Source: an uncultured Collinsella sp.
GTDB taxonomy: Bacteria; Actinomycetota; Coriobacteriia; Coriobacteriales; Coriobacteriaceae
Direction: 5' to 3'
Assembly (NCBI GenBank): GCA_900540985.1
Contig: UQIC01000008.1
Location: 1 to 64,000 of the forward strand
DNA: 64,000 bases
This document shows, in pieces, positions 28,801 through 36,712 of this stretch. Numbering within the stretch: position 1 is the stretch's first letter; the number at the start of each line of letters is the position of its first letter. The translations under genes were made by a program, and so were the position numbers. The notes beneath the pieces are model-generated. The model saw only the letters and a program-made list of their open reading frames with translations, ran no database searches and was not told the DNA's origin.

Positions 28801-29304
28801 TGCAACAAAAGGCGAGGCAGATGCAGCGGCAGCATGTGCGCCCCCACGAGAAACGGTCACCGTTTCACCGTTGGGACTGGCCGTGGCGCTGCGCGAGACA
28901 GTTACCGTCTGGCCGTCGGCGCTCGCAGCGCGCGGCACCGTGACAGTTTCGCCTGCCGCAGAAGTACCAGGGCGTGAAACAGTAACGGTCTTGCCGTCAG
29001 CGGACGCACCAACAGACGGTCTCGCAACCGTTACTGTTTCACCATTCGATTCGGTCATCGGGCGATGCACCGTTACGGTTTCGTTTGTCGATGGCGCGTC
29101 GTCGCGGCGGACGGTGACCGTTTCACCAGATGCCGGAGCGTCAGCTCGACGTACCGTCACGGTCTCTCCAGGCGCAGAGGCCTGGTCGCCACGGTTCACG
29201 GTAACCGTCTCTCCCCCTACGGGCGCATTCCCGCGGCGCACCGTTACGGTCTCATCATTGCCATTGCCACCATCTCGGTGTACCGTAATCGTCTCATCAG
29301 ACAT
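25804..29304 (-). CDS. Membrane Ser/Thr protein kinase with eleven ETVTVxR repeats
   Basis: The 1166-residue product phosphorylates Ser/Thr on partner proteins. Residues 4-153 hold eleven spaced repeats of (E/K/Q)T(V/I)TVxR. The kinase domain (about 180-450) has the glycine loop VIGHGGQSS (188-196), Lys212, HRDIKPQN (313-320) and DYG (332-334) in place of DFG. A long helical region follows. The last 250 residues carry about six membrane segments, ending near the C-terminus. GGGGAG precedes the ATG; the stop of the PP2C gene is 2 bp away. The repeats resemble the ETTxVFR phosphothreonine motif of GarA/OdhI-type FHA substrates, so autophosphorylation and FHA docking are inferred. The PP2C gene beside it is the likely reversing enzyme. 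Confidence 0.88.
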   Translation of the reverse strand: MSDETITVHRDGGNGNDETVTVRRGNAPVGGETVTVNRGDQASAPGETVTVRRADAPASGETVTVRRDDAPSTNETVTVHRPMTESNGETVTVARPSVGASADGKTVTVSRPGTSAAGETVTVPRAASADGQTVTVSRSATASPNGETVTVSRGGAHAAAASASPFVAEDATVVSNDGQQFIIHLGQVIGHGGQSSIVAAERVSDGLACVAKVFKPLVGAERSAYQKVVSAVMGLNGRPVSQTHLLPIFAYLHQGLSATEVGAAAPQLWDVSITPLATCLFDRPRSKNMVKSRVIPELSQAIELLHTELGIVHRDIKPQNVYLYDKQIVLGDYGSARSLAGFDSRLTNTMTRSDGYTPGRGGMVDPRNDWYSFGYTIWTLYENNVHPLQEFINDNTLSDRQETGEPADFNHPEDATLGNLLKGLTFELSGERFGYEEVKDWMADPEHFYRKLPTMDAGSARKPYEFAGKLYSDPVLLARTLSSNWDEAKLRMSQQQLENLMGDWGENDLQTRIHQLVEEDIQTASNPDLALACVIYEMSNGKIMSWRGEDVSLTDASDALPARIAKMDVTEIDRYAVLSGLDGSKSSGVLPSGFLSRILSQDNDLNDGRAKLAADIHELEKLALHSSDPHFAACLFKGLLTRNEEKSSAAQTVLMSVVNRPAAFFGVCSSAHKLDEFLLNFAGVSEMAAIISARDAATSHGAVDIDVVIDYMDKVAVNKKAVRAFYRKFGSYAAWLWLAAHTDLYDSAQGSVGEAVKVALLGLNPPANTAVSMLIQAGSNARLEGIKLREDMELTPVPYVNGWEVDGKHGTRPCTRNALFCAQVGDDAVPRGYVAELISQGVDERLLAARGVRLLADESLISSAEYAEFLEDSRGVADGSLKAAIEQDTRDYGVVEGIADSDARAAAIKKEQRGVLMYTVLVALLYCILIMCSRGAFGQLIVSWGSFGPLAGIFLAVAFIGCFGFLALNLLRSYSAADRVSALRNDIDANSDALERYLLQLVEFADRKGQVFEELAMSAEDKPLAQVGSLAFSSGRAPAAFYMDPQLMDRLGRYAGRLVVFVPLVTSAFGFMGTMFVDGDTFTKLDVVMAILIGGMTVMLLFGDDAHPGSAKSIRTWLFSWILPIVIEFFLWGIVTIAQLLSIFGFIVMLIGFGICAFFFYLFLSA
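28846..29295 (-). repeat. Coding array of eleven ETVTVxR repeats
   Basis: Eleven units 12-15 codons apart encode (E/K/Q)TVTVxR (one ETITVHR), where x is H, R, N, A, S or P. The heptad is conserved and the Ala/Ser/Gly-rich linkers are not, so selection appears to act on the short motif. Confidence 0.9.
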
Positions 29305-29306
29305 GG

Positions 29307-30068
29307 CTACTCCCCCACTTCAATTACAATCAGCGTTGCATCGTCCGTCGAGCCGTTCACCCGAGCCTCGGCATACAGCTCTTCGCACAACTGCGCACAT
29401 GTCGAATCGCTCGCAAGCATCTGCTGCAAACGTTCCTGTGCAATCTGCCCATCGATACCATCGGAACAGATCAGATAGCGATCGCCCGGAAGCATCACGG
29501 TCGTCTTGACCTCAAGATTGCGACCGCCCTGATTGAGTCCAATCGCGAGCTCAATACAATGCGAAACGGCATCATCCCTGTATTCAGCGCCAACGCCGCC
29601 CACGCGCCGCTCAGGCGTATGGTCACAGCTAAGCACGGCAAGCACACCGCCGCGCAGTCGGTACACGCGAGAATCGCCGGCATTAAAAACAGCACCGTGC
29701 CCGTCAGGAGCAACCACGAGGCCGGCAACCGTGGATGCGGCAACAGACAGTCCATAGCGAGCCGCATACGTCTCAACATCGTTCTCGGCTCGCTCGCCCG
29801 CCATGCGCAGGCGCTCCTGTAACGCGTTGACAGCATCGGTATCAAAGACGCGCACGGCCTGCGCAAACGCCTGAGCAGCAAGAGTCGAGGCGGCCGCTCC
29901 GTGCCCGCCTTCGCTCACGCCGTCAAAGACTGCCATGCAGCCCATCTCGCGCTCGCAATCGCCTACCAGGCCATAGCAAAGGACATTACCGTCAAGAAGC
30001 AAACGGTCCTCGTTGACGGGGTGATTGGTTCCCGCTTGAGTTTTTGCTGCAGCGATAAACTTCGTCAT
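29307..30068 (-). CDS. PP2C family Ser/Thr protein phosphatase
   Basis: This is a 253-residue metal-dependent phosphatase that removes phosphate from Ser/Thr. Motifs are NEDRLLLDG (metal Asp), AVFDGVSEGGHG (the DGMGGH equivalent), FNAGDSRVYRL, ICSDGIDG and NGSTDDATLIVI. No membrane segment is visible. Its ATG at 30068 overlaps the TGA of the AAA+ gene as ATGA, which indicates translational coupling. A TTG two codons upstream is less likely. It is placed between the ATPase and the large kinase whose repeats it may dephosphorylate. Confidence 0.93.
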   Translation of the reverse strand: MTKFIAAAKTQAGTNHPVNEDRLLLDGNVLCYGLVGDCEREMGCMAVFDGVSEGGHGAAASTLAAQAFAQAVRVFDTDAVNALQERLRMAGERAENDVETYAARYGLSVAASTVAGLVVAPDGHGAVFNAGDSRVYRLRGGVLAVLSCDHTPERRVGGVGAEYRDDAVSHCIELAIGLNQGGRNLEVKTTVMLPGDRYLICSDGIDGQIAQERLQQMLASDSTCAQLCEELYAEARVNGSTDDATLIVIEVGE

Positions 30069-32020
30069 CGCCAATCGCCTCCCATCGATCCGGGCATGAG
30101 CTCAAATGCGATATGCGCATCATCGCCCTCGCCCTGCGGCACGGCGCGTGCCACCATACCGGGGCGACCGCGCCACTCGGCGCGGTGTTCAAACAGAAAA
30201 TCGGAAAGCCCGTTAAGGTAACCGCTCTCCACCAAGTTGCCAATGCCGCGGCCGCCCTTGGCTTTGACGGCGTCCGTCATGGCAATGGAGTGCAGCAGCT
30301 CGCGGGCGGCATCGGTCGCCTCAACCGTAATATCGGGCTGTGCCTTATGCACGTTGCGGTTAACGGCATCGATCTTGGAATTGAGGATCTGAAGTGCCAC
30401 GGCGTCATCGATAAAGTTGAAGATCACCACGTTGTCGCCGATACGACCCAAGAACTCGGGCTTAAACTCGCGATCCATCTCGGTGCGCACGCGCTCGCAA
30501 ATCTCGTCATAGGGCGTGTTGGGCGCGATGGTATTACGAACTTCGTTGCCCTGCGCATCGATCTCAATCTTGGAAAAGCCGATGTTGCTCGTAAAGAAGA
30601 TGACCGTCTCAGAGAAGTACACGGTATTACCCTGGCCATCGGTCAGGCGGCCATCTTCGAGGATCTGCAGGAACTTGTCCATAATGCTGGGCGCGGCCTT
30701 CTCGATCTCGTCGAAAAGAACCACCGAGAACGGATTGGCCTTGACCGCATTGGTAAGCTGACCGCCCTCGGCATAGCCCACGTATCCCGGAGGAGCGCCA
30801 AAGAGCTTTTGATCGGAGTTCTCGGCACCGTACTCGGACATATCAAAACGCAGCATGCTGCGCTCGTCGCCAAAGAGAAGCTCCGTAATGGCCTTAACGA
30901 TCTCGGTCTTACCGGTACCGGTGGGACCGCTCAAAAACAGGACGCCCTTGGGCTTAGAGCCAGATGAATGGGTGGCGCCCGAAAGGCCCATAACGGAGCG
31001 CTTGAGCACGGTGACGGCCTTCTCGACGGCCTCGTCCTGGCCCTTTACGCGGCGTTTGATCTTTTCCTCGGGATCCTCTTCGAGCTTCTCGAACATCTGC
31101 TGCCATTTGTTCTCGCGAAAGCCGTACTTGTAGACGTCGACGAGCTTGGGAAGGATGGCCTCGATGGAAGCCTCGGGGTTTTGCATGTCGCGCTGGTACA
31201 TACGCTGCAGCCCCTCGAGCTCCTTAACGCTCATGCCGTCGGTGGTATCGATAAAGCGACGCACTGCACGGTCATCGGAATCGGACAGCGCCTCACCAAA
31301 GCCAAACTTGCTTTGGATGTAGGCCTCGCGCATGTCACGATCGGGATGCGGCAGCGTGATGGTGCGCAGGAAGGGATTCTCCTCGATAAACCACACAGGC
31401 AGGTTGCGCACGTTATCCGTTACCAGAATGAGCGTGTTAACGGCCGTACGGTTAATGAGGCGCGCCTTGCTGGCACCAAGGTACAGGTTAAGGAAGAACT
31501 GCGTCTCGTCGGGCATAAGACCGGTCGAGGAGGCAAGCAGACGCGATGCCATGTTGACGATCACGCAAAGCGGCTTGGCCTCGGTGCCGCCATCGGGGTT
31601 GTCGTTGTATTTAAGACGCAACATTGAGCGGATAACCTCGCCGTATGATGGCAGGCTCGACTGCTCGGTGGCATATGCTTGGCGGCCATCGGCGATGCAG
31701 GCGTTCGCCTCCATCATGCGATCATCGCTCTTAGAAGCCTCGTCATGGGCCAGCGACACCAGGCGTTTGCAATCGACGTTGCCCATGCTGCTCGAGAACA
31801 GCTGGATGGGATCGAAATATGCCACGTTGTACTCAACTGAGCCATTGGCGTCTTCAAAAAGGCCGCGTACGACCTCGGCAAGCTCCGAGAACTGAAGGCT
31901 GCCGTCAACCACATCGGGATACTTGTCGTTGACGTTGCCCTCAAGAATAAAGAGGCTCTTCACCCCTTTAAAGTTGAGCATCTCGCGCTGCCAGGATTGG
32001 CGCTCGAAATCAGTTGCCAT
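30065..32020 (-). CDS. ClpB/ClpA-type AAA+ ATPase
   Basis: The 651-residue product has a C-terminal Hsp100-like AAA+ module: RVKGQDEAVEKA, Walker A GPTGTGKT (365-372), the pore loop GAPPGYVGY (409-417), Walker B VVLFDEIE (433-440), a sensor TSN and the ClpB C-terminal small domain. The N-terminal 300 residues look like a second AAA-like domain without Walker A (SLFILEGNVNDKY at its start). There is no ClpP-binding or M-domain feature that I can see. It probably remodels or unfolds a component of this system. AAGGAGG lies 8 nt before the ATG. It overlaps the PP2C start and follows the radical SAM gene by 3 bp. Confidence 0.88.
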   Translation of the reverse strand: MATDFERQSWQREMLNFKGVKSLFILEGNVNDKYPDVVDGSLQFSELAEVVRGLFEDANGSVEYNVAYFDPIQLFSSSMGNVDCKRLVSLAHDEASKSDDRMMEANACIADGRQAYATEQSSLPSYGEVIRSMLRLKYNDNPDGGTEAKPLCVIVNMASRLLASSTGLMPDETQFFLNLYLGASKARLINRTAVNTLILVTDNVRNLPVWFIEENPFLRTITLPHPDRDMREAYIQSKFGFGEALSDSDDRAVRRFIDTTDGMSVKELEGLQRMYQRDMQNPEASIEAILPKLVDVYKYGFRENKWQQMFEKLEEDPEEKIKRRVKGQDEAVEKAVTVLKRSVMGLSGATHSSGSKPKGVLFLSGPTGTGKTEIVKAITELLFGDERSMLRFDMSEYGAENSDQKLFGAPPGYVGYAEGGQLTNAVKANPFSVVLFDEIEKAAPSIMDKFLQILEDGRLTDGQGNTVYFSETVIFFTSNIGFSKIEIDAQGNEVRNTIAPNTPYDEICERVRTEMDREFKPEFLGRIGDNVVIFNFIDDAVALQILNSKIDAVNRNVHKAQPDITVEATDAARELLHSIAMTDAVKAKGGRGIGNLVESGYLNGLSDFLFEHRAEWRGRPGMVARAVPQGEGDDAHIAFELMPGSMGGDWR

Positions 32021-32023
32021 GTG

Positions 32024-32620
32024 TTATACCTCCTTGGCAGAAAATTCATGGTGGTAACGGTCGGCAATACCAACGGTGATAACCGTGCCGTCCTGGACAT
32101 AGTTTTGAAGCTGACGAGGCTGTTGAAGATACTGGTCGTAATCATCGTGTGGGCGGTCGCTCAGGTAGATTACGCGCTGGTTAGTCGAGCCGCGCAGCGC
32201 ACAATCGGGCACGTTGAGCTCGTCTACGTACGGACCGTCAATCAGCACATCGATAAGAGACTTAAGCGTCTCCCACGTATCCGCACCGATCACCTGCGGC
32301 AACTCTTCGAGCGTAAATCCGGTGTAAACGAGAATGTCATCGTAAGCGCAGCGGATCGTTGCCAGTAGCTTCACGAGCTCTGATGCCTGCTCGAGCGAAT
32401 CTCCACCCGAAACCGTCAGCCGATGTACGCCGTGCTCGCGCGCGGTATCGAGCAACATCTGCGCAAGCTCATCAACATCGACATCCTGCTCGGGCAGCTG
32501 GTTGCGCCATTGGGGCGAAATACATCCGGCACAACGCTTTGAACAACCAGCGGTCCAGACAACAATACGTTCTCCCGGACCCAGCGAGACGACGGGGGCA
32601 AGCACATGGCTAACGAACAT
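32024..32620 (-). CDS. Radical SAM activase-like protein (single [4Fe-4S] cluster)
   Basis: The 198-residue product has the radical SAM motif CSKRCAGC (C26, C30, C33) in VWTAGCSKRCAGCISPQW. It continues with TVSGGDSLEQ and ILVYTGFTLEEL, as in the NrdG/PflA activase group. No glycyl-radical enzyme is encoded nearby, so a role as an activator is not supported by context; it may modify a protein of this operon. The ATG at 32620 lies 11 bp inside the end of the FHA gene. The open frame further upstream is antiparallel coding noise. Pairing with the AAA+ ATPase 3 bp downstream is the strongest contextual clue. Confidence 0.82.
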   Translation of the reverse strand: MFVSHVLAPVVSLGPGERIVVWTAGCSKRCAGCISPQWRNQLPEQDVDVDELAQMLLDTAREHGVHRLTVSGGDSLEQASELVKLLATIRCAYDDILVYTGFTLEELPQVIGADTWETLKSLIDVLIDGPYVDELNVPDCALRGSTNQRVIYLSDRPHDDYDQYLQQPRQLQNYVQDGTVITVGIADRYHHEFSAKEV

Positions 32621-33626
32621 CGGCGTAATCCTCGCCCGGATCGAGTGTACGGTACACGGCCGAGATACGTGCAAGCGAGCAACCGCATTCCTCACAGCCA
32701 TCCCCAACCTTTGCACGCTCATCAGCAACGAGATGCAAACGACCGCACTCGGGGCACTCGACAAACCAGCCCTCGACACCCGCAGACTCACCAGCAGCAG
32801 AAACAACCGGTGCCGCAGCAGACGCGGGCTGAGGCGCAGACCAAGCCTGGGTCTGCACGGGTTGCGCCGCAGGCGGTTCCTCCACAGTAACCGTCAGACG
32901 CAATTGGGCAAATTCGCCAGACGCAGCCGGAATGAGTAGCGTATCGCCGGTATGAATCGGCTGGGCCACGCCGGGAACCAAGTTGAGGATCTGGCCGCCA
33001 CGCATAAGAGCCGTTCCGTTATTGGACCCCTCATCGGCAACCATCCATGTGCCCCGCTCAAAACGAACGCTGGCATGCTGCCGGGACATGGCAAAGTTCG
33101 AAGCCATAGAAGGAAACGCGTTGCGTCCAAGCACGGCAGCGTCCGTGAGACGAAGCTGCTCACCCATTACTGGATCGGCAAGCGTAAGCGCGGGAGCCGC
33201 GGGAGTAGCTGCAGCATTCGCCATGGGTTGCGGCGCGGGCTGCGGCATTGGCGCAGGCGTCGGCCGTGGCACCGGCGCAGGCGTCGGCTGCGGCGCAGGA
33301 ACCGGAGCAGGTTGCGGAACGGGCATGGGGGTAGGCTGCGGCGTGGGAGCAGGAGCAGCCTGATGTGCCTGCTGGGGTGCGGGACGCTGAGGCCGCGAAG
33401 CACTGTCCATCGATGATGTTGCAGGGTAGACGGCGGGAGCCGGACGCTCAGCGACCGCGGCGGCAAAGCCGGACGCTGAGGCGACTGGCGCCTCGGGTGC
33501 CGAGACCGCGGGCGCAGGGGCCGAAGGCGCGGGGGCCGCACCAGCGGGACGCGGCGTCCCACAGTCCTCGCACATATCGCGGGCATCATCGTTCATAAGA
33601 CCACAGATAGGGCATTCCCATGTCAT
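32610..33626 (-). CDS. FHA domain protein with zinc-binding ends
   Basis: The 338-residue product begins with a zinc finger of RanBP2/double-ribbon type (C5, C8, C19, C22 in WECPICG...CEDCG). A long Pro/Ala-rich linker follows (to about 145). An FHA domain (about 150-255) has VLGRNAF, MSRQHASV and SNNGTALM, the three conserved loops that bind phosphothreonine. It ends with a second zinc ribbon (ECPECG...CEECGC). It is cytosolic with no membrane span. It is the best candidate reader of the ETVTVxR repeats. It is 3 bp behind the 33630 gene and overlaps the radical SAM gene. Confidence 0.88.
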   Translation of the reverse strand: MTWECPICGLMNDDARDMCEDCGTPRPAGAAPAPSAPAPAVSAPEAPVASASGFAAAVAERPAPAVYPATSSMDSASRPQRPAPQQAHQAAPAPTPQPTPMPVPQPAPVPAPQPTPAPVPRPTPAPMPQPAPQPMANAAATPAAPALTLADPVMGEQLRLTDAAVLGRNAFPSMASNFAMSRQHASVRFERGTWMVADEGSNNGTALMRGGQILNLVPGVAQPIHTGDTLLIPAASGEFAQLRLTVTVEEPPAAQPVQTQAWSAPQPASAAAPVVSAAGESAGVEGWFVECPECGRLHLVADERAKVGDGCEECGCSLARISAVYRTLDPGEDYADVR

Positions 33627-33629
33627 GGT

Positions 33630-35105
33630 TTACCTCATTTCCCTCTGCTTGAGTTGACTTGCTTGACGGCGATTACGCAGACGACGTTCCGCATCTGCGG
33701 AAGGTGTGGGCGGCACGTAATCGTGCGGGTGAATCTCGACGGCGGTCTGAGGATCAGCGGGTCGAACAAAATGGCCGGGGGCGTCGGATGCGACAACAAC
33801 GCCGCGTTCTTTAAGGTCTTCCTTAAACTGCAGGTAAAAATCGCAGAACTCAACTTGGTCCTGAACGACTTTGTCGACCGTCGCTTGATCTTGGGCCTTC
33901 ATATCTTTGATGACGGTGGGATTAACCGGATCTTCCGAAAACTCGGATGGATCGGCCTCGACAACTCGCATCACAAGCTGCTGTTCGTGCGACCCTTTAA
34001 GGACGGCAACCGCCTTGCGCTTGTTCGTGTCGAAGATAAGGCGCCATGGCTTGCCAGACCCATCCATAACCGCATAACGGACAACGTCAGCCCCGTGTTC
34101 GGCCATAACCTCATTAACACAGCGCTCGATGTATTCGTCTTTAGCCGCCGAGGCAAGCGCAGCGTCTGCGGCATCCACGGCAGCGTACAAATCCTCAATC
34201 TCATGAGGCCGTCTGAGCACCGTCGGACGATGATAGCGTTCATTAAGAAGATCAACGCGCAGTCGGTATGCTTCATACTGCTCATGAAGCTCGTTCGACT
34301 CATGCTGGGCACTCTTCATCACATGCTCGAAGTCCTTGAGAATCTTCATGGCGGCAAGGCGTTGCTCCTCGCTCGAATCTGGACCAAGCGCGTTAAACGA
34401 GGCGCGGGCGGTCTCGAATTTTGCACCCAGGCGATTTCGCAGTGCTATGTCGAGCACCTCATCCTGCATAAGCGGGATGATGCGCGCCGTCCACTCCTCA
34501 AACGCGCGAGCTGCGTCCTCAAAGGAACCCGTCGAAGAGTTTGCGGCGGTATCCGCGATATGTAGGAGCGCTTTCTCAAGATCGATGGAACCGTCGCGAG
34601 CAATGTCGTAATCGATTGCCTTTAGCAATCCTTGGGCCCTGAGCTTTTCGGACGTCTGTGCGGCATCGATGCGGCTCTGGCTCATCTCGACCCTGCGCTG
34701 GGCATGGGCATCGAAGGTTAGCGTCGGGATCAAAGTGTGAAGCGTCGCCGCAAGCTGTGCCAATGCCGCCTCAGTTCGAATCCGCGTCACCGCACCCCGA
34801 CCCATGACGACCTCTTCGCCCACAAGCGGTCCTGTCACGTTTTTCCTCGAATATTCGTCAATCACGCTATCCAACGCGGCGCGTGTCGACTCATCCATAT
34901 CGGGAAACTCAAGGAGCATCTGCGACTTGATGTCCAATAGCCCATGCCTATAGTCCTTAACGGCATTTTCTGCCTCGGCCTTCTCCGCCTCTATGCGCAA
35001 CGCCGCTGCCCCGGCAACAATTGCAGCGGGGGCCAATGGCACTGCCAGCGGTGAAGTGGCTATTCCGGCAGCGACTACAAAATTATCTCCCACCGAGCCG
35101 CTCAT
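33630..35105 (-). CDS. Coiled-coil protein, first gene of the ten-gene operon
   Basis: I do not recognise this 491-residue protein. A hydrophobic Ala/Val/Pro-rich stretch (about residues 10-35, SPLAVPLAPAAIVAGAAALR) leads into long charged helices rich in Glu, Ala and Arg, consistent with coiled coil. A beta-like block (WRLIFDTNKRKAVAVLKGS) appears near residue 370. The ATG at 35105 follows AAGGGA; the open frame before it is not needed. Two regulon palindromes lie 90-136 bp upstream, in the divergent space shared with the 35296 kinase. It sets the start of the 13-kb operon. Confidence 0.7.
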   Translation of the reverse strand: MSGSVGDNFVVAAGIATSPLAVPLAPAAIVAGAAALRIEAEKAEAENAVKDYRHGLLDIKSQMLLEFPDMDESTRAALDSVIDEYSRKNVTGPLVGEEVVMGRGAVTRIRTEAALAQLAATLHTLIPTLTFDAHAQRRVEMSQSRIDAAQTSEKLRAQGLLKAIDYDIARDGSIDLEKALLHIADTAANSSTGSFEDAARAFEEWTARIIPLMQDEVLDIALRNRLGAKFETARASFNALGPDSSEEQRLAAMKILKDFEHVMKSAQHESNELHEQYEAYRLRVDLLNERYHRPTVLRRPHEIEDLYAAVDAADAALASAAKDEYIERCVNEVMAEHGADVVRYAVMDGSGKPWRLIFDTNKRKAVAVLKGSHEQQLVMRVVEADPSEFSEDPVNPTVIKDMKAQDQATVDKVVQDQVEFCDFYLQFKEDLKERGVVVASDAPGHFVRPADPQTAVEIHPHDYVPPTPSADAERRLRNRRQASQLKQREMR

Positions 35106-35194
35106 TATCACGTTCCCTTCTTCATGGATAACGGGGCCATCCCGGTCATCAAGCGTTTTTACTGCCTCATTTCTACCGCCGCTCTGCGCGATTC

Positions 35195-35206
35195 TGTTGC
35201 GCAACA
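35195..35206. promoter_or_regulatory. Regulon palindrome, site 5
   Basis: A perfect TGTTGCGCAACA between the divergent ten-gene operon and the 35296 kinase gene. Confidence 0.72.
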
Positions 35207-35229
35207 TTGGCGAGCGGCAGATTTGTCGA

Positions 35230-35241
35230 TGTTGCGCAACA
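35230..35241. promoter_or_regulatory. Regulon palindrome, site 6
   Basis: A second perfect TGTTGCGCAACA, 35 bp centre-to-centre from site 5. This spacing is slightly over three helical turns, so two dimers could touch on one face. Confidence 0.72.
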
Positions 35242-35295
35242 GAAGGCGGCGGCTAGCGCATATCCTGCTAATGGAAGAAAGGATGAAAGCGCGCC

Positions 35296-36543
35296 ATGAC
35301 CGGTTCCTACGAAGAAGTTCGACTCGTCAAGTTTCATACGCCAGCACTGCTCACCGAGCGCGAGCAGGCTGCGGCACGGCGTCGCTTCTGCACGCTTCTC
35401 GTTCCGCCGCAAAAGGGCGGCTTTGGCGGCAACGCCTATGTCCGCCGCGTCCAGAGCGGCGATCGCGCTTTTGAGCTCGCGCTTAAGATGCCGCGCCCCG
35501 ATGCCCAGCCCGAGCAAGAACAGCTCAACCGAGAAACTTTGGAAGAGGAGTACCGCACGCTCTCCGTCGTATCCAACCTAAGGGGTTTTCCCGATGTCTA
35601 CGGTTTTGGCTACACGGCAGACGGAACCCCGGCGCTGCTCATGGAATGGGTTGACGGCGTCTCGCTTCTTGATGCACGGCCAGCTCTGAGCGATGGCGCT
35701 GAAACCTGCCCCGGCGATATCGTCGCCGCGCTGGGTCTGAGCGTACTCAAGATCATCTTGTCCACGCAATCGCTCGACACGCCCTTTGTTCACCGCGACC
35801 TCTCCATGCGCAACATCATGCTGCGTCACGATCGCATCCCGCTCGAGGAGCAGGTCTCGAGTGGCTATTTTGACATCTGCCTGATCGATATGGGCAGCGC
35901 CAAGCTCGTTAAGCCGGACTTTTCCTTTACCGTCGACGTCAACGCTTTTCGCGGTGCCACGCCGGCATACGCGGCACCCGAAATGCTGGAGCGGTTTAAA
36001 GCCGACCCCGGTGCGCGTGACAATCCCGCCGTCGACATCTATGCGCTGGGAAGCATCCTCTACGAGCTTTATTGCGGACACGCGCCCTTTGAGGCAGAGC
36101 TCAGGCGCTCTGGAGATCACGCGCGCCTCAAGCGCACCGTGCAACCGCAACCCCTTGCGCCCGCAACTCCCCGCGAACAGGGCTTGGTCAACGCGATTAT
36201 GGCTTGTTTGGCAGTCTCGCAAGACGCACGCCCTTCGGCAAATGAACTCGCGGCGCGCCTTGAGCCTTTCGCCCGTACGGGTGCTCCGCGAAAGCGCCGG
36301 CCTGTGGCGGATCGCGGCAGCACTGCCGCCTTGGTGGACGCCACCGTCCCCACCCGCACGGCTGCACAGGCGCAGCCCACGCCTCGGCCAACCCCATCCA
36401 CCGAGACCATCCGCAGCGCCGAGTCCATGCGTCGCGCGCGCCTTGCCGTCAAACGTCAACGCACGATGGCACTCACGATGGTGATTGCTGCCCTGGTAGC
36501 AATCGTGGTTATACTCTTCCTCGCATCTGCCGGCATACTTTAG
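35296..36543 (+). CDS. Membrane-anchored Ser/Thr protein kinase
   Basis: The 415-residue product has a kinase domain over about residues 35-330: GGFGGNAYV (glycine loop), Lys64 in LALKM, MEWVDGVSLLD (hinge), HRDLSMRNIM (166-175) and DMG (198-200) in place of DFG. APEML and DIYALGSILYEL follow. A Thr/Pro-rich linker leads to one C-terminal membrane span (about 391-413), so the kinase faces the cytosol. It is divergent from the ten-gene operon with two shared palindromes. It is a close relative in layout of the kinase at 39272. Confidence 0.88.
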   Translation: MTGSYEEVRLVKFHTPALLTEREQAAARRRFCTLLVPPQKGGFGGNAYVRRVQSGDRAFELALKMPRPDAQPEQEQLNRETLEEEYRTLSVVSNLRGFPDVYGFGYTADGTPALLMEWVDGVSLLDARPALSDGAETCPGDIVAALGLSVLKIILSTQSLDTPFVHRDLSMRNIMLRHDRIPLEEQVSSGYFDICLIDMGSAKLVKPDFSFTVDVNAFRGATPAYAAPEMLERFKADPGARDNPAVDIYALGSILYELYCGHAPFEAELRRSGDHARLKRTVQPQPLAPATPREQGLVNAIMACLAVSQDARPSANELAARLEPFARTGAPRKRRPVADRGSTAALVDATVPTRTAAQAQPTPRPTPSTETIRSAESMRRARLAVKRQRTMALTMVIAALVAIVVILFLASAGIL

Positions 36544-36588
36544 CCGCCAGTAAAACCCAAGTCAGCAAATAGACCCATTTGCAAAAAG

Positions 36589-36679
36589 CGGTGGCGGGGG
36601 CGGCGCCCCAAAAAAACGCGCCCCTCACTGGTACCAAGGCGGGCGGGCCCGACCCTCAAAAAAGCCGCCCCCGCCACCG
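36589..36679. terminator. Long GC-rich inverted repeat between convergent genes
   Basis: The 16-bp arms CGGTGGCGGGGGCGGC (36589-36604) and its exact complement (36664-36679) flank 59 nt that include two A-rich runs. The element separates the 35296 kinase from the convergent 36713 gene. It may terminate both or be a mobile-type repeat. Confidence 0.55.
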
Positions 36680-36712
36680 TCCCCATGCATCGCACGCTGA
36701 CAATACGAGGTA

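Noticed and set aside
33165..33598. Frames opposite the Pro/Ala linker of the FHA protein
   Set aside because: Low-complexity shadow of the linker codons.
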